Origin: Lysinibacillus sp. FSL K6-0232
GTDB taxonomy: Bacteria > Bacillota > Bacilli > Bacillales_A > Planococcaceae
DNA length: 64,000 nucleotides
NCBI RefSeq assembly: GCF_038008325.1
Contig: NZ_JBBOYW010000001.1
Span: 4,105,593-4,169,592 of the forward strand
Reading direction: 5' to 3'
Part shown: in pieces, positions 1 through 7,798 of the stretch
Position numbering within the stretch: the first letter of the stretch is position 1
Layout of the letters: each line of letters starts with the position of its first letter
Notes under the pieces: generated by a model
Told to the model about the DNA's origin: nothing
Database searches by the model: none
The model's input: the letters and a program-made list of their open reading frames with translations, nothing else
Program-made: the position numbers and the translations under genes

Positions 1-1
1 C

Positions 2-1226
2 GTAAATGGATTAATGAGGCATCTAAGAGATACTCATAACATTGAAATAAATGGCAGTAAGAATAAAAAAGATTTATTAAATATGGGCTATTATCATGGA
101 TTTAAAGGTTACCGTTTTATCGGTCAATCAGAACATAAAATCCCTTATACTAAATTTGATGAAGTCGTAGCCGTTTATCAATTCGATTCAAATTTAAAAA
201 CAATTTTTTACCCAAATATTATGTTTATAGAAACAGCTATAAAAAACTATACTTTGAATACATTAATCAATTTAGGTCCTGTTGATTTTGATCATATTTT
301 CGCGAATTTACTAAATGATTATAAAAGCGAAAATACAGGTAATAGTAAATATCGAGATAAAATGAAAAAGCGCTTAGAACTTAGAAATAAAATAAATGAA
401 GCGATAAGCTATAATTATTCCGATAAAGTTGCAGTAATCCAACATTTCTTTCACACAAATCAACAGATGCCTTTATGGGCTATATTTGAAGTAATTAACT
501 TAGGGGTTTTCGGTTTTTTCTTACAATGTTTAAATAAAGATGCTCGAATTAAAATTGCTGAAGACTTATGCCTTCACACTACCTCACATAATCAAAACGG
601 TCGAATTGTTGAAGATATTATTTTCTTGATTAAAGAATTACGCAATGCAGTTGCTCATAATTCTGTTGTTTTTGATTGCAGATTTAAGAAAACCAATCCA
701 CCTTCAAGATTAAAAGAATATGTACAGAGCGAAACTAATATAGAAAATCATGCGTGTTGATTAACCTTTATTTTACAGAGAATCGCTTAGAATTCATTGA
801 TTTCTGTTACAGGTGGACGCTTTCTGCGGGTGTGGCTTCAACTCATTTATTTCGGCAAATGCCGAAATAAATGGATTTTCAGCTCGCACTTTTTCCGCTA
901 GAGTCGCCACCTTTCACGCCAATCAACGAGAGAATGCTTTAGACAAAGCGTTTTCCTTCTCACAACACGCAAATGAATAGCCAATATTTAGATAATCAAC
1001 ACGCTTGATAGAAAATATTACTTTTGATAATATTATTGATTATTTTATCCTCGTAATTTTCTTACTAAAAAAATTAGGTGTAACTAAAACCGAATTGAAA
1101 AGAACCATTAAAAGTTTCCATAATGAATCAGAACAACTTCGTGAAAGTATCCCAATCCCTATTCATACATCTATTATGGGTTCTGATTTCAAGAAAAAAA
1201 TAAATAAATTATCTAATTATATCTGA
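2..1226 (+). pseudogene. Abi-family (Abi_2/AbiD-AbiF type) abortive infection protein, split by a MITE
   Basis: The frame is open from the window edge, so the gene is 5'-partial; an internal ATG at 14 is probably not the start. Codons 2-739 encode the N-terminal and central part, with the family-typical GYYHGFKGYRF segment and an RNxxxH motif (LRNAVAHN) of HEPN ribonuclease type. At 749 a 259-bp palindromic element interrupts the gene and supplies a stop codon at 758-760. The reading frame resumes at 1008 and continues to the stop at 1224-1226 (FDNIIDYFILVIFLLKKLG...). Removing the insert plus one copy of the 9-bp target duplication joins ETNIEN to ITFDNII in perfect frame, giving a normal-sized product of about 315 residues. 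Abi_2 proteins are phage-defence abortive-infection factors, so this copy is probably inactive unless the insert can leave precisely. Confidence 0.85.
749..1007. repeat. MITE-like palindromic insertion with terminal inverted repeats and 9-bp TSD
   Basis: The ends read CATGCGTGTTGATT (749-762) and AATCAACACGCTTG (994-1007), inverted repeats matching at 13 of 14 positions. The 9-bp sequence ATAGAAAAT flanks both sides (740-748 and 1008-1016). Inside is a perfect 13-bp hairpin (845-857 with 860-872), an outer AGGTGG/CCACCT pair (811-816, 907-912) and a smaller hairpin near 932-955. It has no coding capacity. The GTGGACGCTTTC...CACC core recalls an interspersed palindromic repeat of Bacillaceae intergenic regions; this is from memory and unchecked. 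It is presumably moved by a transposase encoded elsewhere. Confidence 0.8.
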
Positions 1227-1306
1227 GTAAATACTTTACGTATAAAATCACTTGTAGTATCATAAGATACAACTAATCGCGGTGTATAGCTTCGGCTTGC
1301 ACTTAA

Positions 1307-1334
1307 GGGAGCTGGATGCGTCTGGCTCTCTTTT
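1307..1334 (+). terminator. Rho-independent terminator after the Abi gene
   Basis: A 10-bp stem with some G-U pairs (GGGAGCTGGA with TCTGGCTCTC) closes a TGCG tetraloop and is followed by TTTT. It lies 80 bp past the Abi stop codon and before the recombinase promoter. Confidence 0.6.
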
Positions 1335-1360
1335 AATTTCAAAAAAATTCATTAATATTG

Positions 1361-1394
1361 TTGACACAGAAAAAAATTTGTTGTATTTTATAAT
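1361..1394 (+). promoter_or_regulatory. Promoter for the micro-ORF/recombinase operon
   Basis: TTGACA at 1361-1366 is followed 17 bp later by TATTTT (1384-1389); an overlapping TATAAT lies at 1389-1394 with a 22-bp gap. The region is very A/T rich. It sits upstream of a 270-nt leader to the first start codon at 1664. Confidence 0.55.
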
Positions 1395-1630
1395 CAAAAA
1401 TTGAATATAGGCAATTTAACATATAGTTTTTGATTTATTTTCCGATAGTTTTAACTGGCTTATTTAGAAATACATGTTTTTATTTAGAGTGCTTTTTAGC
1501 AATCAATGGGTATTTTGTGCCCATTTATAGGCTAAGTGCGCCTCTAAGTATGAATGTATCTTTAAATAAGCCAGTTTTTTTGTGCCTTCCTTCTTACATA
1601 GGCTACTTGCGCATTTTCTGCGTTAGCCTT
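1395..1630 (+). promoter_or_regulatory. Long structured leader upstream of the recombinase operon
   Basis: A perfect 14-bp inverted repeat (AACTGGCTTATTTA at 1453-1466, complement at 1563-1576) encloses about 96 nt and ends in a run of seven T, like a terminator with a large loop. Inside are smaller hairpins (AATGGG/CCCATT at about 1503-1523, AGGC/GCCT at about 1529-1543). A further hairpin (AGGCTACTTGCGCA with TGCGTTAGCCT, about 1601-1630) follows. It could act as an attenuator or a separate small RNA. A 69-codon TTG-start frame over this stretch (1430-1639) lacks a ribosome site and is not called. Confidence 0.45.
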
Positions 1631-1663
1631 CCCCAATAAAATTCCTCGAAAGGATGATCCTCT

Positions 1664-1837
1664 ATGAAACATTTTCCTTCTTTAAATTTCCATGATGAAA
1701 TGGAAAAACAATTACTCATGGGTGATGAGCTGGAAAAGTACCATGCCCGCCATTTTTTAAATGTCCTCTCAGAAATGATTCTTAAATATGAAAATACTCT
1801 TTGCGAGCAACATAAACAAAATCAATTAGGAGCGTGA
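1664..1837 (+). CDS. 57-aa recombinase-associated micro-protein
   Basis: The ATG at 1664 follows GAAAGGATG with suitable spacing, and the frame runs 57 codons (MKHFPSLNFHDEM...HKQNQLGA) to a TGA at 1835. Its 3' end carries the Shine-Dalgarno AGGAG of the following recombinase, so the two are probably translationally coupled. The protein is charged and looks helical, with the segment FLNVLSEMILKYE. A second micro-ORF before the E1 recombinase (14337-14441) has the similar pattern ILMIIAEMCQNY, suggesting a shared small partner for these recombinases. No known family was recognised and its function is unknown. Confidence 0.6.
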   Translation: MKHFPSLNFHDEMEKQLLMGDELEKYHARHFLNVLSEMILKYENTLCEQHKQNQLGA

Positions 1838-1842
1838 TAGGT

Positions 1843-3312
1843 ATGCGTGCAGTTGGCTACGTTCGTGTAAGTACAGAAAAACAATTAGGTAACACTTCTA
1901 TTGCAAAGCAAACCGAGGAAATTAAGAAGTTTTGTAAAACTAATGGCATGACTCTTGTCCAAATATTTGATGAAGGCGCTAAATCAGGTAGAACTTTTAA
2001 TAACCGCGATAAATTTAAAGAAATGTATGCGTTCATTTTTAAAAAAATTAATAAAATTGATTGTGTCGTTGTATATGATTCGGACCGCATTTCTCGTAAC
2101 AATGTCGAGGCGCTTCAGTTTTATCATCGATTAAATCAACTAAAAATACGACTCGTTTGTATTGCTGATAATATCGATACCGATTCCCCTCAGGCTAAAC
2201 TTATGTACTATTTCTCTTCACTAATGGCAGATATAGAAAGGGATATGATCGTTAGTAGAACAAGTTCTGGTATGCAAAAACGCGTGTCTAATGGCTTATT
2301 TAATGGAGGCATTGTTTACGGCTACACATGCTCCTCTAAACAGCTAAAAGTCGTCCCAAAAGAAGCTAAAATCGTAAAGTTTATTTTCGATAAATACGCA
2401 AACGAGCAATGGGGCTATAAAAAAATAGCTTCGGAGTTAAATAATACAGGTAGTCGGACGAAGAAAAATAACTACTGGACTATTTATGCTGTAAAAACGA
2501 TTTTGACGAATCCGATTTACATCGGGAAAATCAAATGGAATGGTGAATTGTACCAAGGTCAGCATGAGCCAATTATTAGCATTGAATTATGGAATAAGGC
2601 AAAAAATGTAATGAAACAGAATAGTCATTATCAAGAGAAAATTCACCCTGGCAGTTTTCCGCTATCTGGTTTATTAAAATGCCCAGAATGTGGCGGTCCA
2701 ATGGTTCAAGGAAACAGTAGCCCAAAGTATAAGTATTACCAATGCTCACGCAACAAAAATAGCGGTTCCTCTGCCTGCTCGGCAAATCTGATCCCGAAGG
2801 AATACGCCGAAAACACCGTATATGCACAAGTATTTGCCACTTTGCAAAAGTATAATCTCATTGAGCCATTAATAAGTACGCTTCAATCTAATTCAATGAA
2901 TTCAGTGATAGATCTACAACAGCAATTGAAAAAACAAGAAGCTGATTTAACAACGCTAAAACAAAAAAGAAAAGAACTAATGAATTGGCGCTTGCGGGAC
3001 ATTATCACAGAAAAAACATTTAAAGAAGAAATGCGCGATGTACAACAAGAGGAGCAAGCAATTGTAAAGCAAATCGAAAGCATAAATCAGCATATAAAAC
3101 TATGTGATAAACACGTCCTAACAGCTATTGTTACCCATTCATTAAAGGACTTTACTCACTTTTTTAATACGATAGATGACGCGGACAAAAAGCTCCTTTT
3201 ACACTCTTTAATTAAAGAAATCCACGTTAATCCAGGTGACAAAACAAAGAACCGAACAATTAAAGACATCATTTATAAATTTGATTTAACGTATTTAAAT
3301 CAGGCTATTTAA
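1843..3312 (+). CDS. Large serine recombinase 1 (CcrA-like position)
   Basis: A 489-aa large serine recombinase. The N-terminal resolvase catalytic domain (about 1-140) has the nucleophile Ser10 in GYVRVSTEKQ and the DRISRN motif. A recombinase domain follows (about 150-270), then a zinc-ribbon region (CPECGG ... CSRNKNSGSSAC) and a C-terminal coiled coil (about 350-430). The ATG at 1843 is preferred over the GTG at 1834 because AGGAG lies 10 bp upstream of it. These enzymes cut and rejoin att sites for integration and excision. It is followed 68 bp later by a second recombinase, a pairing like ccrA/ccrB of SCC elements. Orthology to CcrA is not claimed; the resemblance is in arrangement and target. 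Confidence 0.88.
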   Translation: MRAVGYVRVSTEKQLGNTSIAKQTEEIKKFCKTNGMTLVQIFDEGAKSGRTFNNRDKFKEMYAFIFKKINKIDCVVVYDSDRISRNNVEALQFYHRLNQLKIRLVCIADNIDTDSPQAKLMYYFSSLMADIERDMIVSRTSSGMQKRVSNGLFNGGIVYGYTCSSKQLKVVPKEAKIVKFIFDKYANEQWGYKKIASELNNTGSRTKKNNYWTIYAVKTILTNPIYIGKIKWNGELYQGQHEPIISIELWNKAKNVMKQNSHYQEKIHPGSFPLSGLLKCPECGGPMVQGNSSPKYKYYQCSRNKNSGSSACSANLIPKEYAENTVYAQVFATLQKYNLIEPLISTLQSNSMNSVIDLQQQLKKQEADLTTLKQKRKELMNWRLRDIITEKTFKEEMRDVQQEEQAIVKQIESINQHIKLCDKHVLTAIVTHSLKDFTHFFNTIDDADKKLLLHSLIKEIHVNPGDKTKNRTIKDIIYKFDLTYLNQAI

Positions 3313-3380
3313 GAGAAAGGTGCACTTCCTTTCTCTTTTTTTCGTTTCATATTAAAATGGCGGTGAAAGGAGGATTTATC

Positions 3381-5066
3381 ATGAATGAAATTAGACAAGT
3401 AGCGATTTATTGTCGGGTGTCGACTGAGGAACAAGCAACAGAAGGTTATAGTATTTCCGCGCAACTACAAACATTACGACAATATGCACAGCTATACGGT
3501 TGGGAAATTGCTGGTGAATATGTCGATGAAGGGATAAGTGGTAAAAACATTACAGGTCGCCCTGCAATTCAAAAACTTATTGCTGATGTCGAGAACAATA
3601 AGTTCCAAGCTGTGCTCGTTTGGAAAATCTCACGTCTATCACGCAACATGTTAGATACACTTACGTTATTAGACTTGTTTGAAGCGAACGATGTAAAATT
3701 CATTTCTTACTCTGAAAACTTTGATACAGGTACCCCAATTGGACGTTTAGTTGTTCAGCTTATGGCTTCGATTGCTGAAATGGAACGTAATACGCTATCA
3801 GAAAACGTAAAACTCGGCATGAAGCAACGCGCATATGAAGGTTATTGGAATGGGGGCATCGTATTCGGCTATGACGTCGTCGATAAAGCGTTAGTCATTA
3901 ACGAAAAGGAAGCATTTATTGTTAAATTAGCCTTTGAACTATACGCGGAAGGCAAAGGTTTAAAAGCAGTTGCTAATCACTTGAACAAGGCAGGTTATCG
4001 AACGAAACGCGGACATCATTTTTCGGTTAATGGTGTTGCACAAATTTTGGACAACATCGTTTACAATGGCAAAATTAGTTGGGCAAAAGTTGAGAATTGG
4101 GATAGCAAGCGCAGAAAAGGCAAAAACCCTAATCCAATCATTGTTGAAGGTAAACATGAGGCAATTATTCCAGACGACCTTTGGAATATCGTGCAAGCAC
4201 GACGAAATAGTAGGTCCTTTAAACAGCGCCAATCAAACGAACCTTTTTTACTTAGTAGTCTGCTACGCTGTCCTACTTGTAACCAAGGTATGGTGCCAGC
4301 CATTACTACTTGGAAATCAAAAGACGGCACTAAAAAGAAATACCGCTATTATGTATGCAGTGACTTTCATAATAAAGGCTCGTCTGCCTGCCGTGCGAAC
4401 TCAACGAAAGCGTATGAAGCGGAAGCGCAACTTATTGAGCGAATTGAACAATTTGCACATAGCGAACAACAGCTGTTCTCAAAGCTACAAGCTCTTAACA
4501 CGACGTCAATTGAATTGCTCCATTCCTTAACCAACGAGCTTGAGGACATAAAAAAACGACTGCTCGAAATACAGTCGCTTCAACACCAATATTTAGATGC
4601 CTTTGAACAAAAGACGCTCCCCGTTACAATACTGCAAGAGCGCCTTCAAAAACTAACTACTGAAAAGACAACTTTAGAGCAAAGACAAAACGAAATTACC
4701 GCGCAACTAAGCTCTAACGATTCAAAGGTTATTCAGCCTGAATTAATTCAGACGTTGCTATTACGATTTTTAGACGCTTATCAATGTGCGCCACGTGAAC
4801 ATCAAAAACGGTTACTACAATTACTAATTGGACAGATTACTGTGAAACATCAAAACGGTAAACCGCGCTCCATTGATACGATTGAACTCGACTTCGATTT
4901 TTCGGAAGTAAACGTGTCGAAAACATTTATACTTCTTCATCTTTTATATCGTGAAGCAAATACGGAAGATGAATTTTCATCCCAAAAATTCGCTTACGAC
5001 CACAAAATACCACCTTATTTACAACTTTTTTTGCCTCTATTTATGATACGGTTCACCGTAATGTAG
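3381..5066 (+). CDS. Large serine recombinase 2 (CcrB-like position), 3' end overlaps att site C
   Basis: A 561-aa large serine recombinase. The ATG at 3381 is chosen because of the perfect AAAGGAGG 7 bp upstream. The catalytic Ser14 lies in AIYCRVSTEEQ; KISRLSRN, the recombinase domain and a zinc ribbon (CPTCNQ ... CSDFHNKGSSAC) follow, then a long coiled coil (about 375-470). The last codons (LFMIRFTVM) are read from the att core itself, so the natural C terminus may have been replaced or extended when the att junction formed. It presumably acts with recombinase 1 on the rlmH att sites. An integrase gene abutting its att site is the usual arrangement in integrative elements. Confidence 0.88.
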   Translation: MNEIRQVAIYCRVSTEEQATEGYSISAQLQTLRQYAQLYGWEIAGEYVDEGISGKNITGRPAIQKLIADVENNKFQAVLVWKISRLSRNMLDTLTLLDLFEANDVKFISYSENFDTGTPIGRLVVQLMASIAEMERNTLSENVKLGMKQRAYEGYWNGGIVFGYDVVDKALVINEKEAFIVKLAFELYAEGKGLKAVANHLNKAGYRTKRGHHFSVNGVAQILDNIVYNGKISWAKVENWDSKRRKGKNPNPIIVEGKHEAIIPDDLWNIVQARRNSRSFKQRQSNEPFLLSSLLRCPTCNQGMVPAITTWKSKDGTKKKYRYYVCSDFHNKGSSACRANSTKAYEAEAQLIERIEQFAHSEQQLFSKLQALNTTSIELLHSLTNELEDIKKRLLEIQSLQHQYLDAFEQKTLPVTILQERLQKLTTEKTTLEQRQNEITAQLSSNDSKVIQPELIQTLLLRFLDAYQCAPREHQKRLLQLLIGQITVKHQNGKPRSIDTIELDFDFSEVNVSKTFILLHLLYREANTEDEFSSQKFAYDHKIPPYLQLFLPLFMIRFTVM

Positions 5067-5076
5067 CTAAGTGCGG
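5037..5076. other. att site C (rlmH-tail copy)
   Basis: Read on the minus strand, 5054-5037 encodes Glu-Pro-Tyr-His-Lys-TAG, the RlmH C terminus with a different last codon and stop from the live gene. The 14-bp core TTATGATACGGTTC (5041-5054) is identical to sites A and B. The arm to its right, ending TAAGTGCGG (5068-5076), resembles the arm of site B, while the sequence to its left is unrelated to A and B. It marks the E2/E3 junction. Confidence 0.8.
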
Positions 5077-5157
5077 TTATTTAACTAACGTTTATAATAA
5101 AGAAAAGAAGTACATATTTAATATGGATATCTATTTACTCTAGCACTTTCATATAAA

Positions 5158-7533
5158 TCAAAATAACTTTATTTGCTCTGTACTTGATAACTTACTTTTA
5201 TTTTCATCAACAAGTTTATATCCCATTGATTGATAAGCCTTCAACCTTTTCTCAAACATTCTCTGCAGCATTGGCTCTTTTCGGTCAACATAATCATATA
5301 CCTTTACTACTGATTTATTTTCATCTACCCGATGTAACCTACCAACATACTGCTGCAATGTTCCTTTCCATGATAAAGGCATCACTAAAAATAATGTATC
5401 TAAACTTGCATGGTCAAAACCTTCTCCTATATATTTTCCTGTTGCGATAATGAGCCGCTCTTCATTCGCATTTAAATTTTGCAATGCATTTAATTTCTCC
5501 AATTGCTCCTTAGACTTCATACCGCCCGTTAACACAATCAAATTTTTTACGAAGTTTCTAAACATACCTTCTAAAATTTTCACATGCTCTACTCTTTCAG
5601 TCAAAATCAATGGGGTAGCTCCGTTATCTAAAGCTTGTAACACATCATCAAAAATTAATCGATTGCGAACATCATCTTGTATTAGTGCTTTATAAACGTC
5701 CTGAATTTTTTTAGAATCATTTGTTGTATTATCTTTAAATTGCGTATAACGAGGATATAGAAGATGCTCAAATGAATGTACTTTTGAATAGGATTTAGCT
5801 GTAACTCTATGGCAAATTGAACCTAATTGCATCGTCATAATTGAATGTAAACCATCTTTTCTAGTAGGAGTAGCCGTTAAACCGCAAATATATTTAGCTT
5901 CTACTTTTTTCATTACTTTTTCAAAGCTTACTGCTGAAATATGATGACACTCATCCACAATAACCTGACCATAGTTTTTCACTTCATCCTTTATTTCTCC
6001 ACGATAATTTAAGCTTTGAATTGTGGCTATATCAATATTAAATGTTTGCTTATTTTTCCCTCCACTAATGTGACCTATTAATGTATCTTTATCTAAAAAA
6101 ACATTAAGACGTTCTTTCCATTGTTCAATTAATTGTTTCCGATGAACAATAATTAATGTATTCACCTTTCTTTGCGCTATCAGTGATGCAGCTACAACCG
6201 TTTTACCAAAACCTGTTGTGGCCGATAAAATTCCTATTGGACGTTCCAAAAGCTTTTCTACCGCTACTTGTTGTTCTGGCGTTAAATTCCCTTTGAAGTT
6301 AGATGTAATTGTTTCACCTAATTGTGTTTGATCGTCAAATAAAGCCGTAATTCCTCTGCCCTCTAATACCTTTATTAACGCTTCCTTGCATCCGCGAGGG
6401 ATAATAATAAAGTCAGTAGTTTCCTCATGACAATTTATATTTTTAGGTATACTATGCGTACTTAAGCGTCTAGCCTGTGCCTTGAAAAATTCAGGATTCT
6501 TTATTGAGGATAACTTTAAAATCTCATGCATTATTTGCGAAGGAATTTCATGCTTATTTAAATATAGTCCGTTTTTTTCGATGATTGTAATAGCTAATGG
6601 AAGCTTATCTACATCGTTATCCTTCACTTCTTTCACTTGTATAATCTGCTTCGGCTGAGAAGTTGCCCATAGTATTTTTTTGATTGCATTTAAATCTAAT
6701 TTACGAACTTTTTCTAAATATCCCCATTGATCTTCATAAGCATTAAAATTTTCATCTACAAATACACTATTCAACTGTATTCGAGGACCTCTTTGTAAAG
6801 GAAGTGCGATTAAATTTCCGAATCCTCCCTTTGGTAAAGTATCTTGATTTGGAAATAGACGATCATAGGAATCCATTCCGATTTCATATCGATTAGAGAG
6901 CGTTTCTGATAAAATAAAATGCCCCAATTGTCGAGCTACTTTTGCTGAAATGGGCTCACTAAAAAACAGCCACACATGTCCTCCATTTCCAGATCTCGAA
7001 CGTTCAATACTAACAGGTACATCAAGTTGTTGACATGTATCTACAAATGCTTGAATATCTTTTTGCCAATCACGTTTATCAAAATCTACTGCTAAAAACC
7101 AACACGTTTCATCTTTTAACAATGGGTATAGACCGATAGTAATCTCTCCTGAAAGATGCCGATAAATCGTTTCATCGCTAAGAGGTATTAGTTTTCTAAC
7201 CTGACATTGCGAACATTTTATATTTGGCTTCTGACATAACGGAGGCTGCCACTCTAACGAACAGGCAGGTGTATAGCCTGATTTATTATTTTTAGACTGC
7301 CATCGAACAGCATAAACATCGTCTCTTCCGCGGAATAAACTTTTAAAAATCTGCACTCTTTTTTGAAGGATTTTTTCTTTCAATTGTTCGTTATGATTAG
7401 CTCGCTTAACTGGCTCTACTATTTTATTTGGTTCAACTTGCTTTTGTTTAAGCAATCCCCTCAAATGTGCATTTTCTTTTTTTAAATGTTCGATTTCTAA
7501 AAGGGCTTGATGGAGTTGTTGTTCAATATTCAT
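5158..7533 (-). CDS. TOTE-type archaeo-eukaryotic primase / SF2 helicase fusion
   Basis: A 791-aa protein. An N-terminal coiled coil (about 1-45) and a cysteine cluster (C91, C99, C107xxC110) precede an archaeo-eukaryotic primase domain with acidic DFD (about 150-152) and SGNGGH (about 182-186), then the NRYEIGMDSYDRLFP segment. The C-terminal half is an SF2 helicase: Walker A TTGFGKT (about 439-445), DECH (about 527-530), GLTATPTRKDG and QYVGRLHR. From memory this matches the primase domain of TOTE conflict systems, proposed anti-phage or anti-mobile-element machines. No separate nuclease gene is present. The ATG at 7533 is preferred over the upstream TTG because of AAAGG 9 bp before it. It is divergent from fic and probably shares its control region. 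Confidence 0.8.
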   Translation of the reverse strand: MNIEQQLHQALLEIEHLKKENAHLRGLLKQKQVEPNKIVEPVKRANHNEQLKEKILQKRVQIFKSLFRGRDDVYAVRWQSKNNKSGYTPACSLEWQPPLCQKPNIKCSQCQVRKLIPLSDETIYRHLSGEITIGLYPLLKDETCWFLAVDFDKRDWQKDIQAFVDTCQQLDVPVSIERSRSGNGGHVWLFFSEPISAKVARQLGHFILSETLSNRYEIGMDSYDRLFPNQDTLPKGGFGNLIALPLQRGPRIQLNSVFVDENFNAYEDQWGYLEKVRKLDLNAIKKILWATSQPKQIIQVKEVKDNDVDKLPLAITIIEKNGLYLNKHEIPSQIMHEILKLSSIKNPEFFKAQARRLSTHSIPKNINCHEETTDFIIIPRGCKEALIKVLEGRGITALFDDQTQLGETITSNFKGNLTPEQQVAVEKLLERPIGILSATTGFGKTVVAASLIAQRKVNTLIIVHRKQLIEQWKERLNVFLDKDTLIGHISGGKNKQTFNIDIATIQSLNYRGEIKDEVKNYGQVIVDECHHISAVSFEKVMKKVEAKYICGLTATPTRKDGLHSIMTMQLGSICHRVTAKSYSKVHSFEHLLYPRYTQFKDNTTNDSKKIQDVYKALIQDDVRNRLIFDDVLQALDNGATPLILTERVEHVKILEGMFRNFVKNLIVLTGGMKSKEQLEKLNALQNLNANEERLIIATGKYIGEGFDHASLDTLFLVMPLSWKGTLQQYVGRLHRVDENKSVVKVYDYVDRKEPMLQRMFEKRLKAYQSMGYKLVDENKSKLSSTEQIKLF

Positions 7534-7690
7534 CAAATTGTGCCTTTCCGTTTTTTTAAAACTCAATTTTTATTCCGATTCATCTAAATTCATTATAATT
7601 TTTTGCACCAGATTTTTGTATCCTTAAATTAAACTCAAAATTAGAAAAAGTAAAAAATAACCAATTATTTCGCTATCAAAATATCTCAAC

Positions 7691-7779
7691 AAATTAACGT
7701 ATCATTAATTTAAATTTAGCGTATAAATAGCGTATTTAAATTATAAATTAGCATACGAATAGCGTATAATTAACGTACG
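7691..7779. promoter_or_regulatory. Repeated TAGCGTAT operator in the primase-helicase/fic intergenic region
   Basis: TAGCGTAT occurs at 7717-7724, 7728-7735 and 7760-7767, with an inverted relative (AGCATACGAAT) near 7750, and ATTAACGTA appears at both ends (about 7693 and 7769). TATAAT at 7765-7770 overlaps the last repeat and would be the fic -10. Regular spacing over a promoter suggests a repressor-binding array. The winged-helix domain at the Fic C terminus is a candidate binder, by inference. Confidence 0.55.
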
Positions 7780-7798
7780 TTATTATATTCTATTTGAG

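Larger units (their letters stand above)
1..5054. mobile_element. E3: rlmH-tail-bounded recombinase element, left end outside window
   Basis: The right boundary is site C, where a copy of the rlmH tail sits directly at the 3' end of the second recombinase gene. No second copy of the 14-bp core TTATGATACGGTTC was found between 1 and 5040, so the left boundary must lie outside the window, if it exists. Contents are a disrupted Abi gene, a structured leader, a micro-ORF and two large serine recombinases. The arrangement resembles SCC elements with paired ccrA/ccrB genes. Calling it a mobile element is inference from the att copy and the recombinase position. Confidence 0.6.

Noticed and set aside
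1005..1226. Independent 73-aa gene
   Set aside because: It is the 3' exon-like remainder of the Abi gene after the MITE; the TTG belongs to the MITE end.
1531..1540. GCTAAGTGCG in the leader, identical to part of the att C right arm (5066-5075)
   Set aside because: A 10-bp match lying inside a local hairpin; no att core beside it, so chance or unrelated.
1430..1639. 69-codon TTG-start frame in the recombinase leader
   Set aside because: No ribosome site, overlaps hairpins and a T7 tract; better explained as structured leader.
4030..4530. 166-codon plus-strand frame inside recombinase 2
   Set aside because: Shadow frame of the true gene, with no start signal and no recognisable motif.
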